A stretch of DNA of 64,000 bases from an uncultured Hungatella sp. (GCA_910585435.1 CAJUEJ010000017.1:15019-79018); one strand, 5' to 3'; counted from the first letter of the stretch, positions 25,367 to 33,722 are shown. The notes: generated from the sequence alone by a model not told the origin. Program-made: numbers and translations.

Positions 25367-27352
25367 TTATTTATCTGGATAGAGGCGGTTTAACAGATTT
25401 TCTCCCGTGGGGGAGAGTACCTGGCAGACCTGGTAAAACCGGCGGATATTGCCGGCTATGGTATCCGGGGTTCCGGAGATGACTCCGTGGCCGAAACGGG
25501 CCGTGGCATTGTGAGCCGGAGGTATCTCCTGGCCGGGGCGGTAGTTGTAGCCGCAGTCCAGGACAAAAGGAAGCTTCCTAAGCTCCGCTTCCGGTGTGCA
25601 GGAGGCGATAACACCCGGACGGCAGAAGGTCAGCTGGACGCTGGCGCATTTCCCCAGCCTGTCGGGGCGGAAATCCCGGGGAAGATTCAGCGTAACGCTG
25701 CGCCCAAAGGACAGATCCATGACAGCTTCCAGGATGTCAAACCCGGTCAGATAGGGAATCACAACATCTTCGAAAGCCCCTCCGATGCGGCAGGCCAGCT
25801 CATTGACCCGGATTCCCTCCTCACCGATTAAAAGCTGAAGGTAGAAGGGGCCCTCTGTCAGGCCAAATGCTGCCGCCACTTCCTGGCTCAGGGCCTCAAT
25901 CTCCGGCAGACGGTCCATGTGGACAGAGGGAAACCGATGGCCGATGCAGATGCCTATATGGACAGGGTCAGGATACAAAAGCCGGTCGGAAACCGTAAGG
26001 ACGGTCAGGCGTCCTTTGGAAACCCAGCCGCTTACGGTGATCTCGTCGCTGGGATAAAATTGTTCTGCCAGTGCCTGGGAGCTTCTGGAAAAGGACAGGG
26101 TCCCAGGCAGGCAGGATAAAAGCTCACCGGCCTGGCTGCATTTGAAGATCCCTCTCTGTCCCTGGGAGTCCAGAGGCTTTATGACAAGAGGCGGAGTCAG
26201 GCAGTCCAGATCAGAAGCGGCCGTATCCCTATCAATAAGCTTCCAGGGAGCTGTGGGGATGTTGTGATCAGCCAGAATCTGCTTCATTATCTTTTTGTTG
26301 GTGACGGACAAGGCCGTTTGGGGGCTTAAAAAAGAAGGAAGTCCCAGGCGGCTGGAGACGCAGGCAGCCGTGTATACCGGCTGGTCGGTTCCCATAGTCA
26401 TGACGGCATCTACGTGTTCCCTTCTGGCTGCTTCCGTACATCCGTCCATATCAAAGGTGCTGGTCCGGCAGTGGACATGGGCATACTCCGCGCCGGGAGG
26501 ATGGTCCGTATAATCCGCCAGGATGACTTTGTAACCGTTGTCCCTGGCCCGTTTTACAGCGTGAAGCTGGCAGTTGGAGCCGCCTAATATCATGATGGAT
26601 GATTCCTCGTACAAGGCAGAAGCCCTCCTTTTTTGTGATGGAAATACAGATGCAAATGGGCCGTAAAACCGGATAATGTTCCAGTATAAGGCCAAAAGCT
26701 TTTTCAGTGTGTAGCCGCTGCGGCCGTAGGGCCTGGGCCGAGCAGGATAGGAAAGAGTCACAGCCCTTCTGGGGCGGGAGAACACGGCGGCGGACAGGTA
26801 AAAGAACCCGGCAGCCTGACCGGAAATCTCCGCGGCCAGTTCCCCTGTCATGATGCGGAAGCTGCTGACCTTTATGTGGGAAGGCAGCTTTAAGAGAACC
26901 CGGAACAGCAGATCTCTCATACGGCTTCCCAGGATCCGGACAGGGGAGCCGCCGGTTAAAGAGGGCTGCCGCCGGGAATCTGTCCCGGGAACAGCGTACA
27001 CAATGTCAAATCCCTTTAAAATGGTCTGGTACAGGCGAAGAAGGGTGGCAGGGCTGTGCTGCAGGTCATCATCCATGGTGGCGATATACCGGCAGCTTCC
27101 GGCATGGCAAAGCCCGCATAATACGGCATTCTGCTGGCCGTAATTGTGTTTCAGCCGGATAAGGGTGACATGGGGCAGACGGCAGTTTTTCCTCAGCCAG
27201 GAGGAGACATTTTCCGGATTGCCGTCGTCAACCAGATAGATATGATATGTGCATACAGGGGTAAAAACCGTATGAATCTGATGAACCAGTTCGGCCACAG
27301 ACCGGGTGGAGCCAAACACCGGGATCACGATTCCCAGGGTAATATTATCCAT
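25367..27352 (-). CDS. Fusion of GT2 glycosyltransferase and ATP-grasp ligase
   Basis: Residues 1-245 are a GT2 family transferase of the dolichyl-phosphate mannosyltransferase/ArnC type: GIVIPVFGS, VDDGNPE (42-48), MDDDLQHSP (93-101), and a late GRSGYTLKKLLAL. Residues 253-661 are an ATP-grasp enzyme: ILGGSNCQLHAVKRARDNGY, GTDQPVYTAA, then VNELACRIGGAFED as the metal/ATP-binding core. The joining point reads YEESSIMILGG, where ATG at codon 254 has a gagga upstream, so the second half could also be made alone. The combination is unusual. With the adjacent DegT aminotransferase it suggests synthesis of an amino-sugar or amino-acyl glycolipid; product unknown. Confidence 0.8.
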   Translation of the reverse strand: MDNITLGIVIPVFGSTRSVAELVHQIHTVFTPVCTYHIYLVDDGNPENVSSWLRKNCRLPHVTLIRLKHNYGQQNAVLCGLCHAGSCRYIATMDDDLQHSPATLLRLYQTILKGFDIVYAVPGTDSRRQPSLTGGSPVRILGSRMRDLLFRVLLKLPSHIKVSSFRIMTGELAAEISGQAAGFFYLSAAVFSRPRRAVTLSYPARPRPYGRSGYTLKKLLALYWNIIRFYGPFASVFPSQKRRASALYEESSIMILGGSNCQLHAVKRARDNGYKVILADYTDHPPGAEYAHVHCRTSTFDMDGCTEAARREHVDAVMTMGTDQPVYTAACVSSRLGLPSFLSPQTALSVTNKKIMKQILADHNIPTAPWKLIDRDTAASDLDCLTPPLVIKPLDSQGQRGIFKCSQAGELLSCLPGTLSFSRSSQALAEQFYPSDEITVSGWVSKGRLTVLTVSDRLLYPDPVHIGICIGHRFPSVHMDRLPEIEALSQEVAAAFGLTEGPFYLQLLIGEEGIRVNELACRIGGAFEDVVIPYLTGFDILEAVMDLSFGRSVTLNLPRDFRPDRLGKCASVQLTFCRPGVIASCTPEAELRKLPFVLDCGYNYRPGQEIPPAHNATARFGHGVISGTPDTIAGNIRRFYQVCQVLSPTGENLLNRLYPDK

Positions 27353-28487
27353 AAAAACGGATTCCTTTTATCATTATTTCTGAAATTTCACAGACCTGCT
27401 GTCTGGTTAATCTGGTGTGGATGGGGAGGCGCAGCAAGGTATCATAGCAGGCCAGGCTTTCCGGAAAGTCTGACTGCTTATATCCCAGCCTGGCCCCCAT
27501 AGGAGAAATGTGGAGAGGGACGTAGTGGGTTTTGGCGTCGATTCCATGCTCCATGAGAAGCGTTCGCATCCGCTCTCTCAAGGCCTGGCTGGCAAAACGC
27601 AGGTAAAATATATGGCCGTTGGGAGAGGCGTAATCCGGAACAGCCATCAGCCTGGCATATCCCTCCTGCTCCAGGGGCTTAAGAAAATCCAGGTAGTCCT
27701 GAAGGCGCCGCTTCCTGGCGGCGGTAATCTGATGGAGGCCGGACAGCTGGGCAGACAGAAGGGCAGCGCACAGTTCACTGACAGCCGTGCTACTTCCAGG
27801 ACAGACCCAGGTATAACGGTCACATTCCCCATTAAAAAAAGCGTCCCGGTTGGTGCCGTGGACACGATAGCAGCGGGCTTTTTCAAAATCGGATCTGTCC
27901 CTGCACAGAAGAAGTCCACCTTCGCCGCAGCTGATATTTTTCGTATAATGAAAGCTGACACAGCCGAAATCCCCCAGGGTGCCCAGAGAAGCTTCCTTAT
28001 GAAATGCGTCTATGGCCTGGGCGGCATCCTCGATGACAGCCAGGCCTGCTTCCCTGGCCAGCTTTAAAAGACTGTCCATATCACAGGAGATACCGGCATA
28101 GTGAACCGGGATAATGGCCCGGGTCCGGGATGTGATTCTGCCGGCAGCGTCTTTAAGGCTTATATTCTGTGTATCAGGGTCAATGTCACAGAAGACAGGA
28201 ACACCTCCTGCTTTCAGCACTGCATTGGCAGCTGATGGAAAATTGTAGGAGGGAAGAAGCACCTCATCTCCTCCGGACAGGCCGCACATCTCCAAAGCTG
28301 TCTCCAGAGCGAGAGAACAGCTGGCAGTCAGCATGTACCGGCTGTCCCTGTCAGAATAGACAGAGGAAAGCTGGCTGAGAACTTTTTTGGTAAAAAGGCC
28401 GTCTGTTGCTAATTCCGTGTTCAGGCAGGAAAGCAGAGCGCTCTCCTCCTGGCCGGTACAATGCTGTGCGTAAAAAGGTATATTCAT
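27345..28487 (-). CDS. DegT/DnrJ/EryC1/StrS (WecE-like) sugar aminotransferase
   Basis: A PLP-dependent aminotransferase of 380 residues acting on nucleotide keto-sugars. The pattern SFHYTKNISCGEGG places the PLP lysine at K183; VIEDAAQA (151-158) holds the cofactor aspartate. The start TDGLFTKKV and the SFHxTKNI form resemble WecE/RffA (dTDP-4-keto-6-deoxyglucose transaminase), but the acceptor sugar is not certain. Start 28487 follows aaagg; a longer frame to 28817 runs through unrelated sequence antisense to tusA and is rejected. It overlaps the GT2/ATP-grasp gene by 8 bp and the two are surely one operon. Confidence 0.87.
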   Translation of the reverse strand: MNIPFYAQHCTGQEESALLSCLNTELATDGLFTKKVLSQLSSVYSDRDSRYMLTASCSLALETALEMCGLSGGDEVLLPSYNFPSAANAVLKAGGVPVFCDIDPDTQNISLKDAAGRITSRTRAIIPVHYAGISCDMDSLLKLAREAGLAVIEDAAQAIDAFHKEASLGTLGDFGCVSFHYTKNISCGEGGLLLCRDRSDFEKARCYRVHGTNRDAFFNGECDRYTWVCPGSSTAVSELCAALLSAQLSGLHQITAARKRRLQDYLDFLKPLEQEGYARLMAVPDYASPNGHIFYLRFASQALRERMRTLLMEHGIDAKTHYVPLHISPMGARLGYKQSDFPESLACYDTLLRLPIHTRLTRQQVCEISEIMIKGIRFYG

Positions 28488-28502
28488 GAAAGAAGCCTTT
28501 CT

Positions 28503-28530
28503 TTTACATCTTGATTTTTTGTGGTATACT
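28503..28530 (+). promoter_or_regulatory. Candidate promoter for the first tusA-like gene
   Basis: TTTACA at 28503-28508 and TATACT at 28525-28530 are 16 bases apart. The family D repeat lies between this promoter and the gene, so it would be in the 5' leader. Confidence 0.45.
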
Positions 28531-28543
28531 CTTAAGTGAAGCA

Positions 28544-28638
28544 AAGTAAACCTGCATGCGCCCGGCAGCGGACGCACCACCGCACAAGAAAGTCTGGCGG
28601 ATGCCGCCTGACCGGCGGCGGAACTTTTAAAGTAAACC
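28544..28638. repeat. Family D repeat, copy 1
   Basis: The blocks aagtaaacctgcatgcgccc, gcggacgcaccaccgcaca, gaaagtctggcgg and gccgcctgaccggcggc recur in the same order in copy 2 at 48224-48339. The last block is a hairpin. The ends carry a direct repeat aaagtaaacc. Copy 1 lacks a 24-base segment present in copy 2. Confidence 0.75.
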
Positions 28639-28671
28639 TGAGCACTGCAATACGAAAAAGGAGGTTGTCCC

Positions 28672-28890
28672 ATGCTGGAGCTGGACTGTCTGGGGGATAT
28701 GTGCCCCGTTCCCATTATGAAATTAAAGCAATGCCAGCAGTTAAAGCAAAAAGGAGACCAGGTCATGCTGATTACAGACCACAGCTGTGTGCTGGAATCC
28801 ATTACGGAATACTGCAAAAAGAGGCAGCTTCACATGAACATTGTGGAGCCCATGAACGGAATCTGGGAGATAACCATTGAAAAGCTGTAA
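28672..28890 (+). CDS. TusA/SirA-family sulfur carrier protein
   Basis: A 72-residue protein with the diagnostic LDCLGDMCPVPIMKLK, where C11 of the CPxP motif carries a persulfide in the family. TusA proteins pass sulfane sulfur from rhodaneses or desulfurases to acceptors. A strong aaaggagg site precedes the start. The C-terminus WEITIEKL matches that of the second TusA-like protein at 30866 (WEIVIEKT), so the two are paralogues. It ends one base before the convergent LysR gene. Confidence 0.9.
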   Translation: MLELDCLGDMCPVPIMKLKQCQQLKQKGDQVMLITDHSCVLESITEYCKKRQLHMNIVEPMNGIWEITIEKL

Positions 28891-29784
28891 TCAGCATATA
28901 TTTTTTCCTACATTGGAGACAAAATAGTCAATAATCTCATTGACGTGGGTATCTGTGTTGGAGTGCTTATAGATGGAGTAGACCCAGTAATCCAGGTCGA
29001 AGCTGTCAATCTCGATGCTTTTCAGCTGCTTTTGATACAGTTCTTTTTTTACGGCGATGTAGGGCAGGAATGCCACACCGTGGCCTGCCTGGACAGCGCT
29101 TTTCACGGATTCGGTGGAGTCCAGACGGTACATAACCTGGAAACTGCCGATAGGATACCCTAGTTGTTTAATATAGTTGCACACCAAACGGTAGGAGCTG
29201 AAGGATTCATTCAGAAGAATCAGTGGATAACGCTTCAGATTTTCCAGGGTTAAATGAGACTCGATAGGGTAATCGCTGCGGGCAACCAGATGGATCTTGT
29301 CCTGATAGGCCGCTTTGCATGTAAGCTCCGGCGAATCCACAGTTCCCACAATAAAGCCTAAGTCTGTCCTTTCATCTGAAACCTGGCGGATCACGTCGCT
29401 GGAAGGCGCGCTGGATAAATGGAAGGTATAGTGGGGGAACTGCCGGTTTACTTTATAGAGGGAACAGGGCAGGGCGTAGTTGCAGGCTACGGAGGTTGCC
29501 GTGATATGAAAGGTGTTGTTCCCGGTGTGAAGATTGTCCAGCTCTTCCTTTAAATCATCATACAATCCCATAAACTGCACCGCGTATTTCTGGAAAATTT
29601 TACCGGCCGGAGTAAGCTCTATCCCCCGGTTGGAACGCTCCAGAAGCTTTACGTTCAACTCCTCTTCCAGCCGCTGCATCTGCTGGCTTAAGGCCGGCTG
29701 GGAGATATGATTGTTCTGGGCCACCTTGGAAATGCTTTTTTCCGTGGCTATCTTATAAAACATGATAATGTGCTCCAGCAGCAA
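28891..29784 (-). CDS. LysR-family transcriptional regulator, CysB-like context
   Basis: A 297-residue regulator. The N-terminal winged HTH shows KSISKVAQNNHISQPALSQQ followed by LEEELNVKLLER. The rest is a two-lobed effector domain of normal length. I choose TTG 29784 because aaaggagg sits 10 nt upstream; an ATG seven codons on has no site. It is divergent from the yeeE operon across 313 bp that contain a perfect-looking LysR-type dyad. The likely effector is a sulfur compound such as thiosulfate, by context only. Confidence 0.88.
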   Translation of the reverse strand: MLLEHIIMFYKIATEKSISKVAQNNHISQPALSQQMQRLEEELNVKLLERSNRGIELTPAGKIFQKYAVQFMGLYDDLKEELDNLHTGNNTFHITATSVACNYALPCSLYKVNRQFPHYTFHLSSAPSSDVIRQVSDERTDLGFIVGTVDSPELTCKAAYQDKIHLVARSDYPIESHLTLENLKRYPLILLNESFSSYRLVCNYIKQLGYPIGSFQVMYRLDSTESVKSAVQAGHGVAFLPYIAVKKELYQKQLKSIEIDSFDLDYWVYSIYKHSNTDTHVNEIIDYFVSNVGKNIC

Positions 29785-29992
29785 GTGGAAGGCACCTCCT
29801 TTGTTATTATACTCCCGGAGTTTCCTGGCACCTGCTTTTGTGACTGATTTTCCGAGAGAACATGTATGTCTGAAATCGTTATCTTTTTATCAATCTAAGG
29901 GGGACAAAACAAACTCATATAGAACATTATTATACAAGAAATCCATTTGAATTACAAGATTTGAACTGCTTTTTTACGGTTTGGCGCCTATA

Positions 29993-30020
29993 GAAAACCG
30001 TTATACTGTATAAGGTTTTC
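29993..30020. promoter_or_regulatory. Candidate LysR operator dyad
   Basis: gaaaaccgttatac and gtataaggttttc are near-perfect inverted halves sharing the core ttatactgtataa. The dyad lies 27 bases upstream of the -10 box of the yeeE operon, the usual activator position for LysR proteins. The core recurs at 20912. Confidence 0.55.
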
Positions 30021-30046
30021 AGATAATTAAAAAAATCACAATGTGC

Positions 30047-30052
30047 TATAAT
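30047..30052 (+). promoter_or_regulatory. -10 box of the yeeE operon
   Basis: TATAAT with no good -35 sequence 17 bases upstream, which fits an activator-dependent promoter. The ribosome site aaggagg follows at 30083-30089. Confidence 0.5.
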
Positions 30053-30097
30053 GAAAGAGTAGTAAAGCGTTCAAAACTATACAAGGAGGTATGAGGA

Positions 30098-30799
30098 ATG
30101 CAGGAAAATGCGGAAAAACAGACTCAGTCCGGCGGATCCTCTATCCGCAGATCCGCTCCCAGGAAGAAGAAAAAGAATCAGGTTCCTTTCGGATTCCTCG
30201 GACTGCTGCTGATAGCTGTCATAGCCATTGTGCTGGGACAGAAGAATGGTACGCTTGCATTGTTCTGGGTATTCGGATGTTGCTTCGGCTTTATCTTACA
30301 GAAAGCCCGCTTTTGTTTTACAGCCTCAATGCGGGATCCCTGTATCACCGGTTCCACATCTGTCACCCGTGCGGTGCTTATAGCATTTGCCATCACTACC
30401 ATCGGATTCACGGCTATTAAATACGGTGCTTATGTCAACGGGGGAACTATACCCGGACAGAGCTACATCATGCCTGTGAGCCTGGCTACCTGTGTGGGAG
30501 GAGTCATGTTCGGAATCGGGATGGTAATTGCAGGAGGATGCGCCTCAGGAACTCTGATGCGTGTAGGCGAAGGCTTTGGCATGCAGATGTTAAGCTTATT
30601 TTTCTTTGTGGTGGGCTCTCTCATCGGAGCAAACCATATGGGATGGTGGACATTGAATTTCAATGCGACGGCTCCCAAGATTTTCCTTCCCGATGTGTTC
30701 GGCTGGGCAGGCGCCCTGATACTGCAGCTGGCAATCATAGCGCTTCTGTATATTGCAGCTGATAAATATGAGAAGAAACGTATGGGAAATACAGACTGA
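30098..30799 (+). CDS. YeeE/YedE-family transporter, N-terminal half (thiosulfate uptake candidate)
   Basis: An inner-membrane protein of 233 residues with about five hydrophobic segments after a basic N-terminus. It has the family motifs QKARFCFTASMRD (C73) and AGGCASGTLMRVGEG (C148). In the full-length family these cysteines line the path for thiosulfate. Here the transporter is divided: the other half, with the third motif GGCNIGALYS, is the gene at 31113, and a TusA-like gene lies between. ATG 30098 has a strong aaggagg 8 nt upstream. The alternative is selenium transport, since YedE also occurs with selenium genes. Confidence 0.88.
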   Translation: MQENAEKQTQSGGSSIRRSAPRKKKKNQVPFGFLGLLLIAVIAIVLGQKNGTLALFWVFGCCFGFILQKARFCFTASMRDPCITGSTSVTRAVLIAFAITTIGFTAIKYGAYVNGGTIPGQSYIMPVSLATCVGGVMFGIGMVIAGGCASGTLMRVGEGFGMQMLSLFFFVVGSLIGANHMGWWTLNFNATAPKIFLPDVFGWAGALILQLAIIALLYIAADKYEKKRMGNTD

Positions 30800-30865
30800 T
30801 TCAGAAACAGGTGAACAAAGGTTCATCATAATATTAATGAAAATAAAAAACAGGAGGAATTTATC

Positions 30866-31093
30866 ATGGCAGAATTTACAGTTGATTGTTTAGGCGAGGC
30901 TTGTCCGGTACCCCTTATGAAGGTTCAGAAACAGATGGAGAAGATGGCAGTAGGCGACGTTCTGATTGCTCAGATTGATCACAGCTGTGCGATGAAGAAT
31001 ATTCCGGAGTGGGCAAGAAACAACGGACATAACGTAGAGATCGAGGAAGTTGACGACGGCGAGTGGGAGATCGTAATCGAAAAGACCAAATAA
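30866..31093 (+). CDS. TusA/SirA-family sulfur carrier protein (YeeD-like)
   Basis: A 75-residue protein with VDCLGEACPVPLMKVQ; C13 is the persulfide-forming residue of the CPxP motif. It is flanked by the two halves of the YeeE/YedE transporter, as YeeD partners YeeE in bacteria where the pair imports and processes thiosulfate. The aggagg site is 8 nt before the ATG. It is co-transcribed (gaps 66 and 19 bp). Confidence 0.92.
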   Translation: MAEFTVDCLGEACPVPLMKVQKQMEKMAVGDVLIAQIDHSCAMKNIPEWARNNGHNVEIEEVDDGEWEIVIEKTK

Positions 31094-31112
31094 GAAAGCA
31101 GGTGCATAAGCT

Positions 31113-31661
31113 TTGAAGGCTTTTTGGGATAAAGTAAGTAAGAATCCTTATTATAAGATGATCTTTAAAAATCCCTTTACATACGTAACCGGCGCAGTGC
31201 TGCTTTCGATTTTCCAGATTGCTATTTTTGCAAGTACAGGTTCACCCTGGGGCGTTTCAGGTACCTTTGCTAACTGGGGCGCCTGGTTGTACCGTCTGGT
31301 AGGCGGAAATGTAGACAAATGGTACTATTTTTCTTCTGAGGGTGCTCAGGCGACCTTAAACAACGGGATCTTGAACCATACCGGTTCCTGGCTGAATTTC
31401 GGTATTATAGCAGGAGCCCTGGTGGCAGTGCTTCTGGCTTCCCAGTTTAAGTTTAAGAAGATTAAATCGTTAAAACAGGTAGTGGCGGCAACATTAGGCG
31501 GACTTTTGATGGGATACGGTGCCAGACTGGCTGGCGGCTGCAATATCGGAGCACTCTATTCCAGTATTTCATCCCTGTCCCTGTCCGGCTGGGTATTTGC
31601 AATTTTCCTGTTTATCGGAGCCTTTATCGGCAGCAAGCTGCTTGCGAAATACTTTATGTAA
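31113..31661 (+). CDS. YeeE/YedE-family transporter, C-terminal half
   Basis: A 182-residue membrane protein with four hydrophobic segments. It ends with the conserved ARLAGGCNIGALYSSISSLS, where C143 is the third pathway cysteine of the family. It pairs with the half encoded at 30098. The start is TTG 31113 with a weak site (caggtg); no better start is in frame. The following reductase gene begins 15 bp later. Confidence 0.87.
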   Translation: MKAFWDKVSKNPYYKMIFKNPFTYVTGAVLLSIFQIAIFASTGSPWGVSGTFANWGAWLYRLVGGNVDKWYYFSSEGAQATLNNGILNHTGSWLNFGIIAGALVAVLLASQFKFKKIKSLKQVVAATLGGLLMGYGARLAGGCNIGALYSSISSLSLSGWVFAIFLFIGAFIGSKLLAKYFM

Positions 31662-31676
31662 AGGACGGATTAAAAG

Positions 31677-32906
31677 ATGGAGAAGAAGACAGAGCAATAT
31701 GATGTAGTCATCATCGGCGGCGGCGCTGCCGGATTGACATCCGCTATTTACTGCGGCCGTGCCAGATTAAAAACCCTGGTTATCGAGAAGGCTCTGGTGG
31801 GCGGTCTGGCTACATACACCAACGAGATCGAGAACTATCCGGGATTTCCTGAAGGGTCCACAGGCCTTGGGCTTATGGAGCTGTTCCATAAGCAGGCTAA
31901 AAAGTTCGGGGTTAAATTTAAACTTACCGATGTAAGAGGCGTTAAGCTGGAAGGCGATGTGAAGACTGTGGAGACCTTCCGCACAGATTATCAGTGCAAG
32001 GCAGTGGTTATCGCCAGCGGCGGAAAGCCCCGTCTCACAGGCGCGCCCAATGAGGATAAGTTCCTGTATGACAAGGGAATTTCCTTCTGTGCAACCTGTG
32101 ATGCCGCAGCCAACACAGACAAGACTGTTATCGTCATCGGCTCTGGAGACGCAGCCATAGAGGAAGGCATGTTCCTGACAAAGTTTGCCCGCAAGGTAAT
32201 CGTCAGCGTCATGCACGAGGAAGGAAAGATGGACTGCAACGAGATTGCCAAGGAAGAGGCCCTGGCAAATCCCAAGATGGAGTTTATCTGGAATACCACG
32301 GTGGCAGAGTTCAGAGGAGACGATGAGCATCTTCGCAGCGTGGCTTTAAAAGACACCAGAACGGGAGAGATAATCGACGTTCCTGTGGATACATGCTTCA
32401 TGTTTATCGGCTATGTTCCCAACACGGAGATTTTCAAGGGAATTATCGACATGACCCGCCCGGGCTATGTGATTACCAACGAGAAGATGGAGACCAATAT
32501 CCCCGGTGTATTTGCCGCCGGAGATGTGAGGGAAAAGTTCTTAAAGCAGGTGGCCACAGCCGTAGGCGACGGCGCGATCGCAGGATATGCTGTAGAGAAG
32601 TATATTGCAGAGAGTGAAGTATTTGAGAACCAGATTATGGATAAATCCATGCCTGGTATCGTGTATATCTGGAACGCAGTGGTTCCGGAGAGCCGGGAAC
32701 TTTTAAAAGAGGTTGAGGCTTTCGAGGAGAAACATAAAGGCCAGGTGAAGGTGAACAAGGCGGATGTCTACAAATCCAACGGAATCGCAGTGAGACTGGG
32801 CGTGGAAGCAGTTCCTGCAGTGGTGTCCATCAAGGACGGCCAGGCGGCAGGCGTGCTGACAGAAGGGATTACTGTGGAGAGTATGGAGAAGCTGCTGGGG
32901 CTGTAG
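31677..32906 (+). CDS. Thioredoxin reductase-like flavoprotein with C-terminal thioredoxin-like domain
   Basis: Residues 1-310 are a TrxR-type disulfide reductase: FAD site IIGGGAAGL (12-20), active-site pair C138-A-T-C141, NADPH site VIGSGDAAIEEG, and the second FAD motif GVFAAGDVRE. Residues about 318-409 form a thioredoxin-like fold (PGIVYIWNAVVPESRELL, VEAVPAVVSIKDG with the cis-proline), but the CxxC is missing. It is the last gene of the yeeE-tusA-yeeE operon and is followed by a terminator. A role in reducing persulfides or thiosulfate-derived sulfur on TusA is inferred; the non-catalytic domain may dock the carrier. Confidence 0.88.
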   Translation: MEKKTEQYDVVIIGGGAAGLTSAIYCGRARLKTLVIEKALVGGLATYTNEIENYPGFPEGSTGLGLMELFHKQAKKFGVKFKLTDVRGVKLEGDVKTVETFRTDYQCKAVVIASGGKPRLTGAPNEDKFLYDKGISFCATCDAAANTDKTVIVIGSGDAAIEEGMFLTKFARKVIVSVMHEEGKMDCNEIAKEEALANPKMEFIWNTTVAEFRGDDEHLRSVALKDTRTGEIIDVPVDTCFMFIGYVPNTEIFKGIIDMTRPGYVITNEKMETNIPGVFAAGDVREKFLKQVATAVGDGAIAGYAVEKYIAESEVFENQIMDKSMPGIVYIWNAVVPESRELLKEVEAFEEKHKGQVKVNKADVYKSNGIAVRLGVEAVPAVVSIKDGQAAGVLTEGITVESMEKLLGL

Positions 32907-32977
32907 AGCGCGAGCTGTAAAAGGGAAGATGGCAGCGAGAGGTTTTTTGCAGAGCTGCTGCAGATTGAAGAAGAAAA

Positions 32978-33015
32978 CGGGATACCATTCCTTAGGGAAG
33001 GGTATCCTGTTTTAT
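32978..33015 (+). terminator. Terminator of the yeeE operon
   Basis: cgggatacc and gggtatcctg pair across an attccttaggga loop and run into gtttta. It lies 70 bases after the reductase stop. Confidence 0.7.
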
Positions 33016-33066
33016 ATATGTCTGAATCTGAGACAGCAGGGGGAAGGAAGTTAATTATTTTATTGC

Positions 33067-33095
33067 TTGAAAAAAATATATATTTTGTTTATAAT
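33067..33095 (+). promoter_or_regulatory. Promoter of the Phd/RelE pair
   Basis: TTGAAA at 33067-33072 and TATAAT at 33090-33095 with a 17-base spacer, in very AT-rich DNA. Confidence 0.6.
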
Positions 33096-33142
33096 AAAAA
33101 TTGAGATAAAATATTGATAAAATTATGATAAGGAGAAGCGCT

Positions 33143-33400
33143 ATGATACAGATAAAACCAGTTTCTGACCTTAGAAATAAATTTCCGGATATAGAAAGAA
33201 TCGTAAATTCTGGCGAACCAGTGTATTTAACTAAAAATGGGTATGGCGTTATGGTTGTACTAAGTCTTGAAGAATATTCCAAACTGACGGATGGGGCGGA
33301 AAATGTTATGGATAAAGCAGATTTGGCAGCTGAAAGTGACAGTAAGCGTTATACGCATAACCAGGTTTTTGGGGGGCTTAGAAGGAGAGTAAATGGCTGA
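33143..33400 (+). CDS. Phd/YefM-family antitoxin
   Basis: An 85-residue antitoxin: the N-terminal IKPVSDLRNKFPDIERIV and the strand VYLTKNGYGVMVVLSLEEY are the DNA-binding and dimer fold of Phd/YefM. The C-terminal tail would wrap the toxin. Start 33143 follows aaggagaag. It overlaps the toxin gene by 8 bp. Such pairs repress their own promoter. Confidence 0.9.
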   Translation: MIQIKPVSDLRNKFPDIERIVNSGEPVYLTKNGYGVMVVLSLEEYSKLTDGAENVMDKADLAAESDSKRYTHNQVFGGLRRRVNG

Positions 33401-33722
33401 TACAAAGTATATTTTGCGGTATTTGCCACTATTCTATGAGGAATTAGAAGAAAAAGTGATATATATTGCCGAGACATTAAAAAATCCGCAGGCTGCAAAT
33501 GATCTTCTGGATTTAGTTGAGTCGGTTATCTTAGAGCGTTTGCCAAATGCAGAATCTTTTGAGCTATATTGTTCGTTGAAAGAGAGAAGATATCCATATT
33601 ATCGTATTTATGTAAAGAACTTTGTAATTTATTATGTGGTGATTGGCGATGAAGGTCCAAGAAAAATTATGGAGGTCAGGCGTTTTCTGTATAACAGGGA
33701 GTACCGTGATGCCAAAATATAG
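33393..33722 (+). CDS. RelE/ParE-superfamily toxin
   Basis: A 109-residue toxin: YLPLFYEELEEKVIYIAETL helix, then a strand-rich half with YYRIYVKNFVIYYVV and a final VRRFLYNRE. This is the RelE/ParE fold; members either cut mRNA on the ribosome or inhibit gyrase, and the residues seen do not decide which. It is encoded directly after its antitoxin. Confidence 0.88.
   Translation: MADTKYILRYLPLFYEELEEKVIYIAETLKNPQAANDLLDLVESVILERLPNAESFELYCSLKERRYPYYRIYVKNFVIYYVVIGDEGPRKIMEVRRFLYNREYRDAKI

Noticed and set aside
28544..28638. Riboswitch upstream of the tusA-like gene
   Set aside because: The structured segment is a repeat also found at 48224 before an unrelated gene and does not fit the riboswitch classes I can recall.
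28488..28817. N-terminal extension of the DegT-family aminotransferase
   Set aside because: The extra 110 codons run antisense to the tusA-like gene and through a family D repeat, while a proper start with a ribosome site lies at 28487.
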